Below, piece by piece: positions 1 through 7,099 of a stretch of DNA of 16,649 bases (its first letter is position 1; each line of letters opens with the position of its first letter). The notes under the pieces are model-generated. The model did no database searches. It saw nothing but the letters and a program-made list of their open reading frames with translations, and had not been told where the DNA came from. This stretch comes from JAICLL01 sp035252155 (GTDB lineage Bacteria; Planctomycetota; Planctomycetia; Pirellulales; JAICIG01): contig DATFDL010000366.1 in assembly GCA_035252155.1 (NCBI GenBank), positions 1 through 16,649 of the forward strand. Direction: 5' to 3'. The position numbers and the translations under genes are program-made.

Positions 1-116
1 GCAAGAAATAAAACTAAATGCTAGCATCTCACTCGTTTGCCTCACCCAGTCCGCACGCTAAACCCGAAGACCTGAACCGACTTAAAAATGGGCGAACACC
101 CTACATAATTCGGCGT
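1..116. other. Gene-free left edge
   Basis: No convincing reading frame, RNA gene or repeat is visible here. It runs into repeat copy A, and together with that copy and positions 306-357 it makes a 357-base stretch without a gene. Short frames opposite the dehydratase gene reach into the stretch but have no recognisable content. Confidence 0.5.
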
Positions 117-305
117 TGGGTGCCACGGCATCCGTCGCAGCGCTAGTGGCGGCGATCACGCAACGCACGTTCGCTGCGACGGACGCCGTGCGGATAAACC
201 TTGGGTGGGGGTTTTAGGGCTGGCTCAACACGGCGTCCACCGCGGCGGTTTCCGTCGCGCGTCAGGTGGATGCCAACCGCGCCGCGGCGGATGCCGTGGC
301 ACCCA
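117..305 (+). repeat. Nested palindromic repeat, copy A
   Basis: A 189-bp element bounded by perfect terminal inverted repeats, TGGGTGCCACGGCATCC and its complement. It has four arms: arm 1 at about 117-142, arm 2 at about 171-191, arm 3 at about 229-249 and arm 4 at about 280-305. Arms 1 and 2 can form one hairpin and arms 3 and 4 a second. Copies B (1753-1942) and C (7100-7290) share the arms, the spacing and the orientation, while the loops differ. This copy begins 52 nt past the stop codon of the dehydratase gene, measured along the minus strand. No target-site duplication is evident. The family name is unknown to me. Confidence 0.9.
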
Positions 306-357
306 GCAGCCAAGCGATTACCTATTTCGATCACATCAACTCGCAACTGACAGGGCA

Positions 358-1704
358 CTAGAGCCGCTCGCCGGTCCAGCTCGGTTCGACCAAGCGCATC
401 GTGCCGGCGTCGTCGCGGCCGCGCATGCCGCAGCGCTCAAAAGTCTCGTGCGCCCGTGCCAAGCGGTCGCGGTCGAGCTCGACGCCCAGGCCCGGCCCCT
501 CGGGCAAGCGCATCCGGCCGCCGCGGATCGCCAGCTTCGGACCGGCGATGAGATCGGCGTCGTCGGGCAGCCACGGATAGTGCGTGTCGCTGGCCAAGGT
601 AAGCTGTCCCAGCGACGCGGCCAGGTGAATCATCGCCGCCATCGTCACGCCCGTGTGGCTGTTGCTGTGCTGGCTTAGCTTCCAGCCGGCTGCGTCGGCC
701 ACCGGACCGAGCGCCAGGCAACCGGCCATGCCGCCGAAATAATGATGGTCGCATAGCAACACGTCGATTGGCTGCACGCGAAACGCCTCGCGCAGGTGTT
801 CAAACCGCGTCACGCACATATTGGTGCTCATGGGCAGCTCGGTCGCTCGGCGAACTTCGGCCATCGCGGCCTGCCCGGCGACTGGGTCTTCGTAATACTC
901 CAAGGGCAGCGACTTCAACTCGCGGCCGATGCGCACCGCGGTTTCGGTTTTCCAGCGCCCGTTGGGATCGATCCGCAGCAAACAGCCGTTGCCTAACCGC
1001 TCGGCCATTGCCCGCATAGCTGCCAACTCGACCTCGGGCGAGAGCACGCCAGCCTTGAGTTTGAAAACGCGAAAGCCCCACTGCTTGCGGAAGCCGTCGG
1101 CGAGCTCGGCCAAAGCCTCGGCCGAGCGCACTTCGCCCCAGTGGTCGAGTGCCCGCGCGCCGGTTCCGCGGCCATCGACCATGCGGCGATCGGCCAGCAG
1201 TTCGGGCCGGTCGGCGGCGTATCGAAAGAATAGATAGGCGGCGAATTCAACCTCCTCGCGAACAGGGCCGCCCAGGAGTTCGCATAGCCGCCGGCCCGTG
1301 GCTCTTCCGAAGGCATCGAGACAGGCCAGCTCGATGCCGGAATAGCATGACTCGGACAATGCCTTGAGCGCCGACGCGAACCGGCGGTAGCCAAAGGCAT
1401 TCTTGCCGACCACGACCTCGCGCGCTTTTTCGAGTGCCTCAGTGACGCGCTGGCCGCCGTGCGTTTCGCCGATGCCGGTCACGCCGGCGTCGGTTTCAAG
1501 CTCGATGATATTCCGCAGAAAATACGGACCGTGGCAGCCGCTGGCGGCCAGCAGCGGCGGGTCGGGCAACGCAACCGGCGTGATCTTCAGACCGGTAATC
1601 GTGAGCGGCGCCGGGCGGTCGGCAATCGGTGGCTCAGCGGCGCCGGCGGTTGTGCCCGCGGCCAATCCGGCGGCATGCAATGCGATCCACTGGCGACGAT
1701 TCAC
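358..1704 (-). CDS. Glucarate-dehydratase-like enolase superfamily enzyme with Tat-like export leader
   Basis: The 448-aa product belongs to the mandelate racemase/muconate-lactonising branch of the enolase superfamily and most resembles glucarate dehydratase (GudD). That family removes water from sugar acids using Mg2+. Visible landmarks from the GTG start are FKLKAG (Lys215/Lys217, base), DPNG (Asp246 and Asn248), YYEDP (Glu272/Asp273), STNM (Asn295), Asp319 and QHSNSH (His346, the opposing base). The C-terminal DDAGTM...PSW block is also GudD-like. Residues 1-25 read as a leader: NRRQW twin arginine, an Ala-rich stretch and an AGA-A cleavage-like site, implying Tat export. Family members are usually cytoplasmic, so this is odd. 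The GTG is chosen because AGGAG lies 5 nt upstream; the frame stays open to 1860 but that stretch crosses repeat copy B. Exact substrate is uncertain. Confidence 0.85.
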   Translation of the reverse strand: MNRRQWIALHAAGLAAGTTAGAAEPPIADRPAPLTITGLKITPVALPDPPLLAASGCHGPYFLRNIIELETDAGVTGIGETHGGQRVTEALEKAREVVVGKNAFGYRRFASALKALSESCYSGIELACLDAFGRATGRRLCELLGGPVREEVEFAAYLFFRYAADRPELLADRRMVDGRGTGARALDHWGEVRSAEALAELADGFRKQWGFRVFKLKAGVLSPEVELAAMRAMAERLGNGCLLRIDPNGRWKTETAVRIGRELKSLPLEYYEDPVAGQAAMAEVRRATELPMSTNMCVTRFEHLREAFRVQPIDVLLCDHHYFGGMAGCLALGPVADAAGWKLSQHSNSHTGVTMAAMIHLAASLGQLTLASDTHYPWLPDDADLIAGPKLAIRGGRMRLPEGPGLGVELDRDRLARAHETFERCGMRGRDDAGTMRLVEPSWTGERL

Positions 1705-1709
1705 GAGAG

Positions 1710-1714
1710 CTCCT
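1710..1714 (-). promoter_or_regulatory. Ribosome binding site fixing the GTG start
   Basis: On the minus strand the sequence reads TAGGAGCTCTC followed by GTG, giving a full AGGAG Shine-Dalgarno core with 5-nt spacing. It decides the start of the dehydratase-like gene against upstream in-frame ATGs, two of which (1767 and 1860) lie inside repeat copy B. Confidence 0.75.
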
Positions 1715-1752
1715 AGGTAAGGTCGGTCATCCATCGACGGAAGTGATACAGC

Positions 1753-1942
1753 GGGGTGCCATGGCATCCGTCGCAGCGCAAATGACGTCGCGATGCATGC
1801 ACGCGCGTTCGCTGCGACGGACGCCGTGCGATCTGCTTTCGGGCCCGATTCCCGAGTCAATGCCGCACGGCGTCCGCCGCGGCGATAGGCATCGCGCGCC
1901 GAGTCGACGTCAATCGCGCCACGGCGGATGCCGTGGCACCCA
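1753..1942 (+). repeat. Nested palindromic repeat, copy B
   Basis: A 190-bp copy of the same element as 117-305. Its first terminal base departs from TGGGTGCC, and the left arm carries one change (GGGTGCCATGG instead of GGGTGCCACGG). Arm 1 (about 1754-1779), arm 2 (1809-1830), arm 3 (1864-1884) and arm 4 (1916-1942) are all present. It starts 39 nt past the stop codon of the acyltransferase gene and ends 48 nt before the start codon of the dehydratase-like gene, read along the minus strand. It therefore separates two co-directional genes. Confidence 0.9.
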
Positions 1943-1981
1943 GTGATATCTCCAGGCGATCATCGAAACCATCGTTTCACT

Positions 1982-3277
1982 TCAAATACGAATAAAGATC
2001 TTCTGCCGCCACAGCCAGACGCAGACCAGCCAAAACGTCAGCAGCACCAACGCCATGCGGACGATCGGCGCGTACACTGGGTCGAGCCAACCATACAAGC
2101 CGAAGAGGTTTTCGCCCAAGTGCCGCTTGAGCGTTTCGGCGGTCCAGCCGCCCAGGAGCTGGCTCATGCAGTAGACGGCGATCGAGTTCATGCCCACCAC
2201 CACCAGCGGCCAGGCGGCGCGGCGGAAGCCTGCCATATCGACGATCAGATAAAAGCCGGCCAGCATCCAAAGCGTCCAGCCGGTGCTAAACAACGCCCAC
2301 GAAGGTGTCCAAATGCGCTTGACCGACGGGCAGATGCCATAGTGGTCGAGCAGCCAGCCCGCCGCCAGCGATGCTCCGCCCCAAACCACCAACACCGTGA
2401 GCTTGGCTACCGGCCGCCAGGGCGCGCGCATCAGCCCGCCCGCCACCAAGCCGAAGATCATCGTGGCCAGCGAGGGGAAAAAGTTGAGCGTGGTGTAGCC
2501 GCCCTCGTTGAACTCAAACGGCTTCTCGCGCGGGAACCAATTCAAAAATACCCGATCGGCCGCGGCGGCCACGTTGGTGTTTTTGTCCCAGTGGGCGGCC
2601 AGGCCGGCCAGGTAAGGCCCTTTGGGCACACCCACCGCGGCATAGTTGAAATCGGGCGGCGGGGTGGGATAGGCGTAGAATAGGCCCCAGTCGGCGATTA
2701 GCACCAGCGCGGCCGCCGCAAGCTGAATCAGCACCGGCCGGTTCCAGAGCAAAAACAAGAACGTATAGCCCAGCCCGATTTGACAGAGCACGTTGGTGAA
2801 GATGAAGTCCGTCCGCGCGCTCCAGTTCGAGGTAAGAAACACGCCCAAGGCCACGAGCACTAGCGAGCGGTACACCGCGTGAACGAACATTCGCGCGTAG
2901 CTGTCGCCGCGGGTCGCTCGCGCGGTGTAGGAATAGGCCATCGCCACGCCGACCATGAACATAAACGAGGGCTGAATCAGGTCCCAAAACGAACAGCCCG
3001 TCCAGTCGACGTGGTCGGTTTGATTCCTGAGAAATTGCCAAACGCGGCTATCGGAAAACTCCGGCTTTCGCGCGACTTCGGCGATGCGAAAGCCGGCCGA
3101 GGCCATCGCCAGCATAATGAAGCCGCGATAGGCGTCCAACGACACCAGCCGCGGCGGTCGGGCCTTCATGGCGTCGGCCGGCGGCTCGGCGTAGCGGGGT
3201 TTGGGGAGAGCGGGCGTTTTGCTGGCCGACTCTTCAGGACGACCCGCGCGTTTCTCGGGCTTGTTGATGGTGCTCAT
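1982..3277 (-). CDS. DUF5009/HGSNAT-like membrane acyltransferase
   Basis: The 431-aa polytopic inner-membrane protein resembles the bacterial DUF5009 and heparan-alpha-glucosaminide N-acetyltransferase-like family, which is proposed to move acetyl groups across the membrane onto sugars. Residues 1-40 are a hydrophilic Lys/Pro-rich cytoplasmic tail. The family start motif SLDAYRGF is at 46-53. The block HVDWTGCSFWDLIQPSFMF, residues 89-107, contains His89 at the place expected for the catalytic histidine. About ten hydrophobic segments follow, with a long polar loop near 205-265 and a PSVKRIWTPSW motif near 317-327 typical of the family. The ATG at 3277 is used although no strong Shine-Dalgarno is seen; an ATG at 3169 is an alternative. 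A role in cell-wall or envelope sugar acetylation is inferred; the substrate is unknown. Confidence 0.82.
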   Translation of the reverse strand: MSTINKPEKRAGRPEESASKTPALPKPRYAEPPADAMKARPPRLVSLDAYRGFIMLAMASAGFRIAEVARKPEFSDSRVWQFLRNQTDHVDWTGCSFWDLIQPSFMFMVGVAMAYSYTARATRGDSYARMFVHAVYRSLVLVALGVFLTSNWSARTDFIFTNVLCQIGLGYTFLFLLWNRPVLIQLAAAALVLIADWGLFYAYPTPPPDFNYAAVGVPKGPYLAGLAAHWDKNTNVAAAADRVFLNWFPREKPFEFNEGGYTTLNFFPSLATMIFGLVAGGLMRAPWRPVAKLTVLVVWGGASLAAGWLLDHYGICPSVKRIWTPSWALFSTGWTLWMLAGFYLIVDMAGFRRAAWPLVVVGMNSIAVYCMSQLLGGWTAETLKRHLGENLFGLYGWLDPVYAPIVRMALVLLTFWLVCVWLWRQKIFIRI

Positions 3278-3319
3278 TCGTGCGAGTCGCTATTCGTTAC
3301 GAAGCGGCACTTTCTCGGA

Positions 3320-3371
3320 GGATGGCCTTCCAGGCCGTCTGGTTTCGTAGGATGGGCCTTCCAGGCCGTCT
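3320..3371. repeat. Short direct repeat with internal hairpin
   Basis: Two near-identical units, 3320-3340 and 3350-3371, read GGATGGCCTTCCAGGCCGTCT and the same with one extra G. They start 30 bp apart. Each contains GGCCT-TCC-AGGCC, a small self-complementary stem. They lie in the leader of the acyltransferase gene. Function unknown. Confidence 0.7.
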
Positions 3372-3398
3372 ACTTCAGCACATGGGCCTCTGACGCCC

Positions 3399-3428
3399 AG
3401 CATAGCACGCCCGCCGCCCGACCGGCAA
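3399..3428 (-). promoter_or_regulatory. Possible sigma70-like promoter of the acyltransferase gene
   Basis: On the minus strand TTGCCG and TATGCT are separated by 18 nt, each matching four of six consensus bases. The implied start lies about 115 nt upstream of the ATG, and the short direct repeats fall inside that leader. Placement is tentative. Confidence 0.3.
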
Positions 3429-3483
3429 ACCGGCTACGTTTGGAAAAAGTTACGGACGACAACCGGCGTGTTAAATTGACCTC

Positions 3484-3873
3484 ATGGCATCGCCGAAAGC
3501 TGGGGCGTTCTTGAACGGAGCGATCACCAACGCGCTCAGGCTGCCCCGTACTACGAATATCGCGATCAAAGCCTTCGAACCGTTCAAAGTGCTGCGTGAA
3601 GACGAGTTATCCACGACAGCGCGGGAAAAACTACTCGGCGCGTTGGAGTCGTGCCGGGAGCAAGGCTTCCAATTCGCGTTCTACTCGACCACCGAACAGC
3701 GCGGTCCGAATGAGGCCTATTCCGCGCGCTGCCTGAACGAGGAAGGCACGATCGCCGCAGTCGCGATTTGGGTGCGCGTTCGCGTCCAGCACCTCGTCAA
3801 GGAAAATTCTATTTACTGTTTGGAGTCTTGGCTCGACAATGGCACCGTACTCACCGTGAGCGCGATCACGTGA
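3484..3873 (+). CDS. Hypothetical protein, possibly C-terminally truncated
   Basis: A 129-aa soluble-looking protein and the only plausible plus-strand gene. It has no signal peptide or membrane segment. Residues 27-60 (KAFEPFKVLREDELS and the helix after it) and the later beta-rich part, ending SWLDNGTVLTVS near 115-126, look like a folded alpha/beta domain. I do not recognise a named family. The pattern recalls planctomycete hypothetical proteins that continue well past an LDNGT-type motif, so the TGA so soon after it may mean the gene has lost its C-terminus. No good Shine-Dalgarno precedes the ATG. It is divergent from the acyltransferase gene and convergent with the small membrane-protein gene. 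Confidence 0.5.
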   Translation: MASPKAGAFLNGAITNALRLPRTTNIAIKAFEPFKVLREDELSTTAREKLLGALESCREQGFQFAFYSTTEQRGPNEAYSARCLNEEGTIAAVAIWVRVRVQHLVKENSIYCLESWLDNGTVLTVSAIT

Positions 3874-3945
3874 GCCAACATTTACTTGCCCGGCCGATGC
3901 CTTTGAAAACGCACGGTAAGGGGCGCTGGGCGTCGCGCGCTCGTG

Positions 3946-4005
3946 GAACGGAATGAATTCCGTTTGGTTTCGGGCGGCGGACGAAGAACGGAATGAATTC
4001 CGTTC
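3946..4005. repeat. Paired short palindromes, 40 bp apart
   Basis: The palindrome GAACGGAATGAATTCCGTT occurs at 3946-3964 and again at 3986-4004, with one more pairing base at 4005 in the second copy. Each has 8-9 bp arms around a two-base centre. The repeat interval is exactly 40 bp. The second copy touches the stop codon of the minus-strand gene ending at 4005. They lie between two convergent genes and could form hairpins in either transcript. Function unknown. Confidence 0.8.
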
Positions 4006-4247
4006 TACGATAAGCGCGAGCCGCACAGTGCGGGCCGCTCCGCCTGCACCGCGGCCACCGACTTGGCGCTGGTGGCATTGATGTCGCCCTTGTAGCGGCG
4101 AAATTCCAGCCAAAGCAAGATGCAGGCAATCACGATCGCCAGCAGCGCGATGCCAAGCAGCACGGTGTACACGTCGTTCTTCGGCCGCTGAACGACAACG
4201 CTGCGGCCCGGGGGAGCGGCGGGGCTAGTCAAGTCGGGTTGCGACAC
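4005..4247 (-). CDS. Small single-pass membrane protein
   Basis: An 80-aa protein with a Pro/Ser-rich N-terminal tail (1-25), one strong hydrophobic helix (about 26-48, TVLLGIALLAIVIACILLWL) and a short basic then polar tail starting FRRYKGD. The basic residues after the helix suggest an N-out, C-in orientation. The GTG start at 4247 is preferred because a weak GAGA lies upstream; a TTG at 4262 adds five residues. It overlaps the end of the coiled-coil gene by about 20 bp, so the two are probably translated from one mRNA. Function is unknown. It may partner the upstream coiled-coil membrane protein. The last codons run into the short palindromic repeat, so the original C-terminus may have been altered. 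Confidence 0.65.
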   Translation of the reverse strand: MSQPDLTSPAAPPGRSVVVQRPKNDVYTVLLGIALLAIVIACILLWLEFRRYKGDINATSAKSVAAVQAERPALCGSRLS

Positions 4248-5079
4248 GATCGTTTCTCGCAATCGGGGCCAGGCGAAATTCGGGAATCACTTTGCCGACC
4301 GATTTGTCGGGCGTGACTTTGACAACTTCGATCTTGCCGATCGGCCGGCTCTGGCCGTTCTGCTGGCGATAGACGTAAGCCTGATGGCCCGTCCTCAGCC
4401 CGTCATCGGAGCCGATCGAAACCTCGACCAGGCCGTCAGAGCGGCTGGCCAACACGATACCCTTGAGGTCGGGCGGAATGTCGTCGACCGGTTTGTTGAT
4501 GTCCACGCCCAGCCGGTCGGCCGCGTCGCGATACAGGGCTACTTGCCGCGAAAGCGCGTCGACGTACGACTTCAACTTCTCCGCGTCGCCTTCGGCTTCG
4601 TGCAGCTTGTCGGTGAGGGCCACGGCGTCTTTGAAGCGCTGATCGCGGTCTTCGTGGGCCTGCTGAATCTCGGAGTGCAGGCGGTCGATCTCTTTCAACT
4701 TCTCGTCGAGTAATTCCTGGGCGATCTTGCCGGCTTCCAGCGCCTCGCGACTTTGGGTCGTCAGGCCTGCCAGCCGGTTCACCAGATCGTCGCGTTCGGT
4801 CTTCAGGTTGCTGTAATCGTTCTGAAGTTGCGCGTTACGATCGTTGCGAGCTTGTGCCTCGGTCTGGGTGTCTTCCTGGAGCTTCTTCAACTGCGCTTGC
4901 AGATTGGTGACCTGAGCGCGGGCGTCGGATAGCTTGGCTTTGAGTCCCGGCTGGCCGCCGGTGCCTTCGATCACCTCAAGCCAGTTTTTGTGGGTCGCGT
5001 AGACAACTACGGCGAATGTCGCGAACACCAGGCTCGCGACGAAAATCAAGAGCACCAAAATCTTGCCGACAAGGTTCAT
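4225..5079 (-). CDS. Membrane-anchored coiled-coil protein
   Basis: A 284-aa protein with an N-terminal membrane anchor (about 5-28), a long charged coiled coil (about 45-190, with heptad-like Leu/Ala and many Glu, Lys, Gln and Arg) and a compact C-terminal beta-rich domain (205-284). That domain contains GIVLASRSDGLVEVSIGSDD near 207-226 and GKIEVVKV near 248-255. The layout, one helix then coiled coil then small beta domain, recalls MreC-like envelope scaffold proteins, but I see no firm family match and do not assign that role. The N-terminus has few residues before the helix, so the bulk of the protein is probably periplasmic. It is the first gene of an apparent two-gene operon with the small membrane protein, and a clear promoter lies about 38 nt upstream of the ATG. 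Confidence 0.85.
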   Translation of the reverse strand: MNLVGKILVLLIFVASLVFATFAVVVYATHKNWLEVIEGTGGQPGLKAKLSDARAQVTNLQAQLKKLQEDTQTEAQARNDRNAQLQNDYSNLKTERDDLVNRLAGLTTQSREALEAGKIAQELLDEKLKEIDRLHSEIQQAHEDRDQRFKDAVALTDKLHEAEGDAEKLKSYVDALSRQVALYRDAADRLGVDINKPVDDIPPDLKGIVLASRSDGLVEVSIGSDDGLRTGHQAYVYRQQNGQSRPIGKIEVVKVTPDKSVGKVIPEFRLAPIARNDRVATRLD

Positions 5080-5116
5080 GTTTCGCTCGTTGTTGGATGG
5101 CCGACCGTAGTGTCTC

Positions 5117-5146
5117 AGTATAACTTCGCGTGAATTGCGAAGTCAA
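5117..5146 (-). promoter_or_regulatory. Sigma70-like promoter with inverted repeat in the spacer
   Basis: On the minus strand TTGACT (5146-5141) and TATACT (5122-5117) are separated by 18 nt; each hexamer matches five of six consensus bases. The predicted start gives a leader of about 30 nt to the ATG at 5079. The inverted repeat ACTTCGC/GCGAAGT (5123-5129 and 5137-5143, 7-nt gap) fills the spacer and overlaps the -35 box, where a repressor could bind. Confidence 0.6.
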
Positions 5147-5200
5147 ACAAATCGGTCGTCCCATACGGTTTCATGCAAAAAATTGGCTTTCGCTAGCGAG

Positions 5201-5292
5201 TCTGTAGGGAACGGACTCCGTGCCGTTCCGCGTAGAGCGGCGCGGGGCCGAATCGCAGTTCATGGAACGCCACGGAGGGCGTTCCCTACAGA
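5201..5292. repeat. 92-bp near-perfect hairpin repeat
   Basis: Outer arms TCTGTAGGGAACG (5201-5213) and CGTTCCCTACAGA (5280-5292) are perfectly complementary. Inside them a second pair, CTCCGTGCCGTTCC and GGAACGCCACGGAG, matches at 13 of 14 positions, leaving a loop of roughly 30 nt. It starts 30 nt after the lnt stop codon and lies upstream of the coiled-coil gene promoter. It may act as a 3' end or terminator structure for lnt, but there is no T-run. Its sequence differs from the 190-bp nested family. Confidence 0.8.
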
Positions 5293-5322
5293 GGCCAAAC
5301 GCGAGAACACCGGAGTCGATGG

Positions 5323-7038
5323 TCATCGCCTCGAGGCGAAAAACCGGTCACGGATGCCGGCGAATCCTAAAAAACAGGTCAATAGCAGGCATCCGCCCGA
5401 CGCCCAGTCGCCCCAGCGACTATAGAGGCTCGTGCGGCTGTCCAGATGGGGCCGGGCGACGATCACGCCGGTGGCGCGTCGCGGGCCGCGCTCGACGATC
5501 CGCCCGGAGGAATCGATCCAAGCCGAAAAACCGGTATTGGCCGCAATCAGAAACGGCTTGCGGCATTCGACCGCCCGAAAGACGCCGCAGGTCAGGTGCA
5601 GGTCGAGCTCGCTCGAACCCCAAAACCAGCCGTCGTTGGTCAGGTTGACCAGGATATCGGGCTCGCGGCCGGCCTCTCGCAGCCGCTCGACTTGCCCACG
5701 GATGACGTGGGGAATGGCGCTTTCGTAGCAGATGTTGGCCGCCAGCCGGGCGCCCGCGACCTCGAATGCGGGCACATCGCGACCGCAATCGATGCCGGCC
5801 CCGATCGGCGAGAGCCGAGCCAGCCACGGCAACTGTTTGGCCAGCGGCACATATTCTCCAAACATCACCGGGTGGGTCTTGTCGTAACGCGGCCCCAGGT
5901 GTCCTTGCCGATCGACGAACAGGGCCGAGTTGTAACGCTCCGGCTCGCCCGGCCCAAAGTGCAGCGTGTCGATGCCGAGCAACAGCGGCGTATGCAGCCT
6001 CGCGGCCTGTTCGCTGATCCACTCGCGCCGCCCCTCGGCCACGCGCTCAAACTCGTCTCGCGGGCCGTGCCACTCGGGCGGCAGACGCGCGTCAGGCGTG
6101 CAGGTGACGAGCGAGTCGCGGAACATCGTCTCGGGCCAAACGATCAGTTCGAGTTTCGCTCGGCGGGCCAGGGCTTTTTGGGAAAGGTCGAAATAGTGCG
6201 GATAGATCTGGTTCTGCAGAACCGGATCGTGCTTCAGCTCGGTGTCGATCGAGCCTTGAATCAGGGCGATCGTCGGTCCCTGGCGACCAGGGGATTGACT
6301 GAGGCGATAATGGCCGTAGCCCACGTCGGCGGCCAGCAGCAGCACCAGCGGCACCAGCGGCCAGGCCGTCCAGCGCCGGCCTTCGCCGGGCAGCATGGTG
6401 GCAAGGCACGCCGCGGCGAACATTACCAGAAAGCTCACGGCGTATCCGCCGGCCAGGTCGGCGCACTGAATGAGCGCCAACCAGCGATATTGGCTATGAC
6501 CCAGAGCGGCCATGTTGAAGCCGGTGAGCAGTTGCGATTGAGCTAGCTCGAGCCCCGTCCAGACGACTGGCGCGGCCAGCATCAGGGGCCATCGCAGCCG
6601 ATGCACCGCGATGCGGCACAAGCCGACAAAAACCGGCAGATAGCAGCCCAGATAGATCGACAGCGCGAGCCAACCGAGGCTGGTGGCGGGGTGGGGCAGC
6701 CGCAGCCAGTGCAACACCCCCAGCCAGAAGCCAAAACCGGCCAGCCAAAGCACGGCATACGGCCGCCGCCCGGCCAGCTCACGGCGGCGGACCAGCATCA
6801 TCCAGGCGACCGGGGCGAGCCACGCCAACGGCCACCCATCGAGCGGCGGAAAGGCGGCGTAGAGCAAGGCGCTACCGGCGAGCGCCGGCAGCCAAGTCGA
6901 GTTGCGAAGCGCGGCCCATGGTCGCCTTTCGCTCCGCGAAAGAACGTCCTCTGGCGTGGCGGGAACCGACGAAGGCGCCGCCTGATTCGCCCTGGCGCGT
7001 GTTCGTCGCTCGTTCTTGGGGGCTTGAATGCTGGCCAT
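5323..7038 (-). CDS. lnt: Apolipoprotein N-acyltransferase
   Basis: Lnt transfers an acyl chain from phospholipid to the N-terminal cysteine of apolipoproteins, the last step of lipoprotein maturation, at the periplasmic face of the inner membrane. The 571-aa product has a hydrophilic N-terminal extension of about 45 residues, a polytopic membrane region (about 48-245), a nitrilase-like catalytic domain (255-530) and a final hydrophobic segment (about 547-562). The catalytic triad is complete: Glu303 in IVWPETMF, Lys387 in RYDKTHPV and Cys437 in NICYES. Other conserved pieces are MFGEYVP (Glu395) and VNLTNDGWF (464-472). Somewhat longer than the roughly 510 residues usual in proteobacteria. 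The ATG at 7038 is chosen (GAGG about 10 nt upstream); the frame stays open to 7197, but that part runs into repeat copy C. Confidence 0.95.
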   Translation of the reverse strand: MASIQAPKNERRTRARANQAAPSSVPATPEDVLSRSERRPWAALRNSTWLPALAGSALLYAAFPPLDGWPLAWLAPVAWMMLVRRRELAGRRPYAVLWLAGFGFWLGVLHWLRLPHPATSLGWLALSIYLGCYLPVFVGLCRIAVHRLRWPLMLAAPVVWTGLELAQSQLLTGFNMAALGHSQYRWLALIQCADLAGGYAVSFLVMFAAACLATMLPGEGRRWTAWPLVPLVLLLAADVGYGHYRLSQSPGRQGPTIALIQGSIDTELKHDPVLQNQIYPHYFDLSQKALARRAKLELIVWPETMFRDSLVTCTPDARLPPEWHGPRDEFERVAEGRREWISEQAARLHTPLLLGIDTLHFGPGEPERYNSALFVDRQGHLGPRYDKTHPVMFGEYVPLAKQLPWLARLSPIGAGIDCGRDVPAFEVAGARLAANICYESAIPHVIRGQVERLREAGREPDILVNLTNDGWFWGSSELDLHLTCGVFRAVECRKPFLIAANTGFSAWIDSSGRIVERGPRRATGVIVARPHLDSRTSLYSRWGDWASGGCLLLTCFLGFAGIRDRFFASRR

Positions 7039-7099
7039 GCGTCCGTCGCCTCGGCAGCTCCGGGGACCGCTCTTGAGCTTAGTCAGTGGTGAATTGGCC

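Noticed and set aside
1705..1860. N-terminal extension of the dehydratase-like gene to an ATG at 1860.
   Set aside because: The extension translates repeat copy B, while the GTG at 1704 has AGGAG at 5 nt and begins a signal-like leader.
117..1942. MITE or composite transposon with target-site duplications.
   Set aside because: Flanks of all three copies show no matching short direct repeats and no transposase is present, so mobility is not supported.
5446..6546. Plus-strand 366-codon frame opposite lnt.
   Set aside because: It is a shadow of the lnt gene in GC-rich DNA, with no domain and no ribosome binding site.
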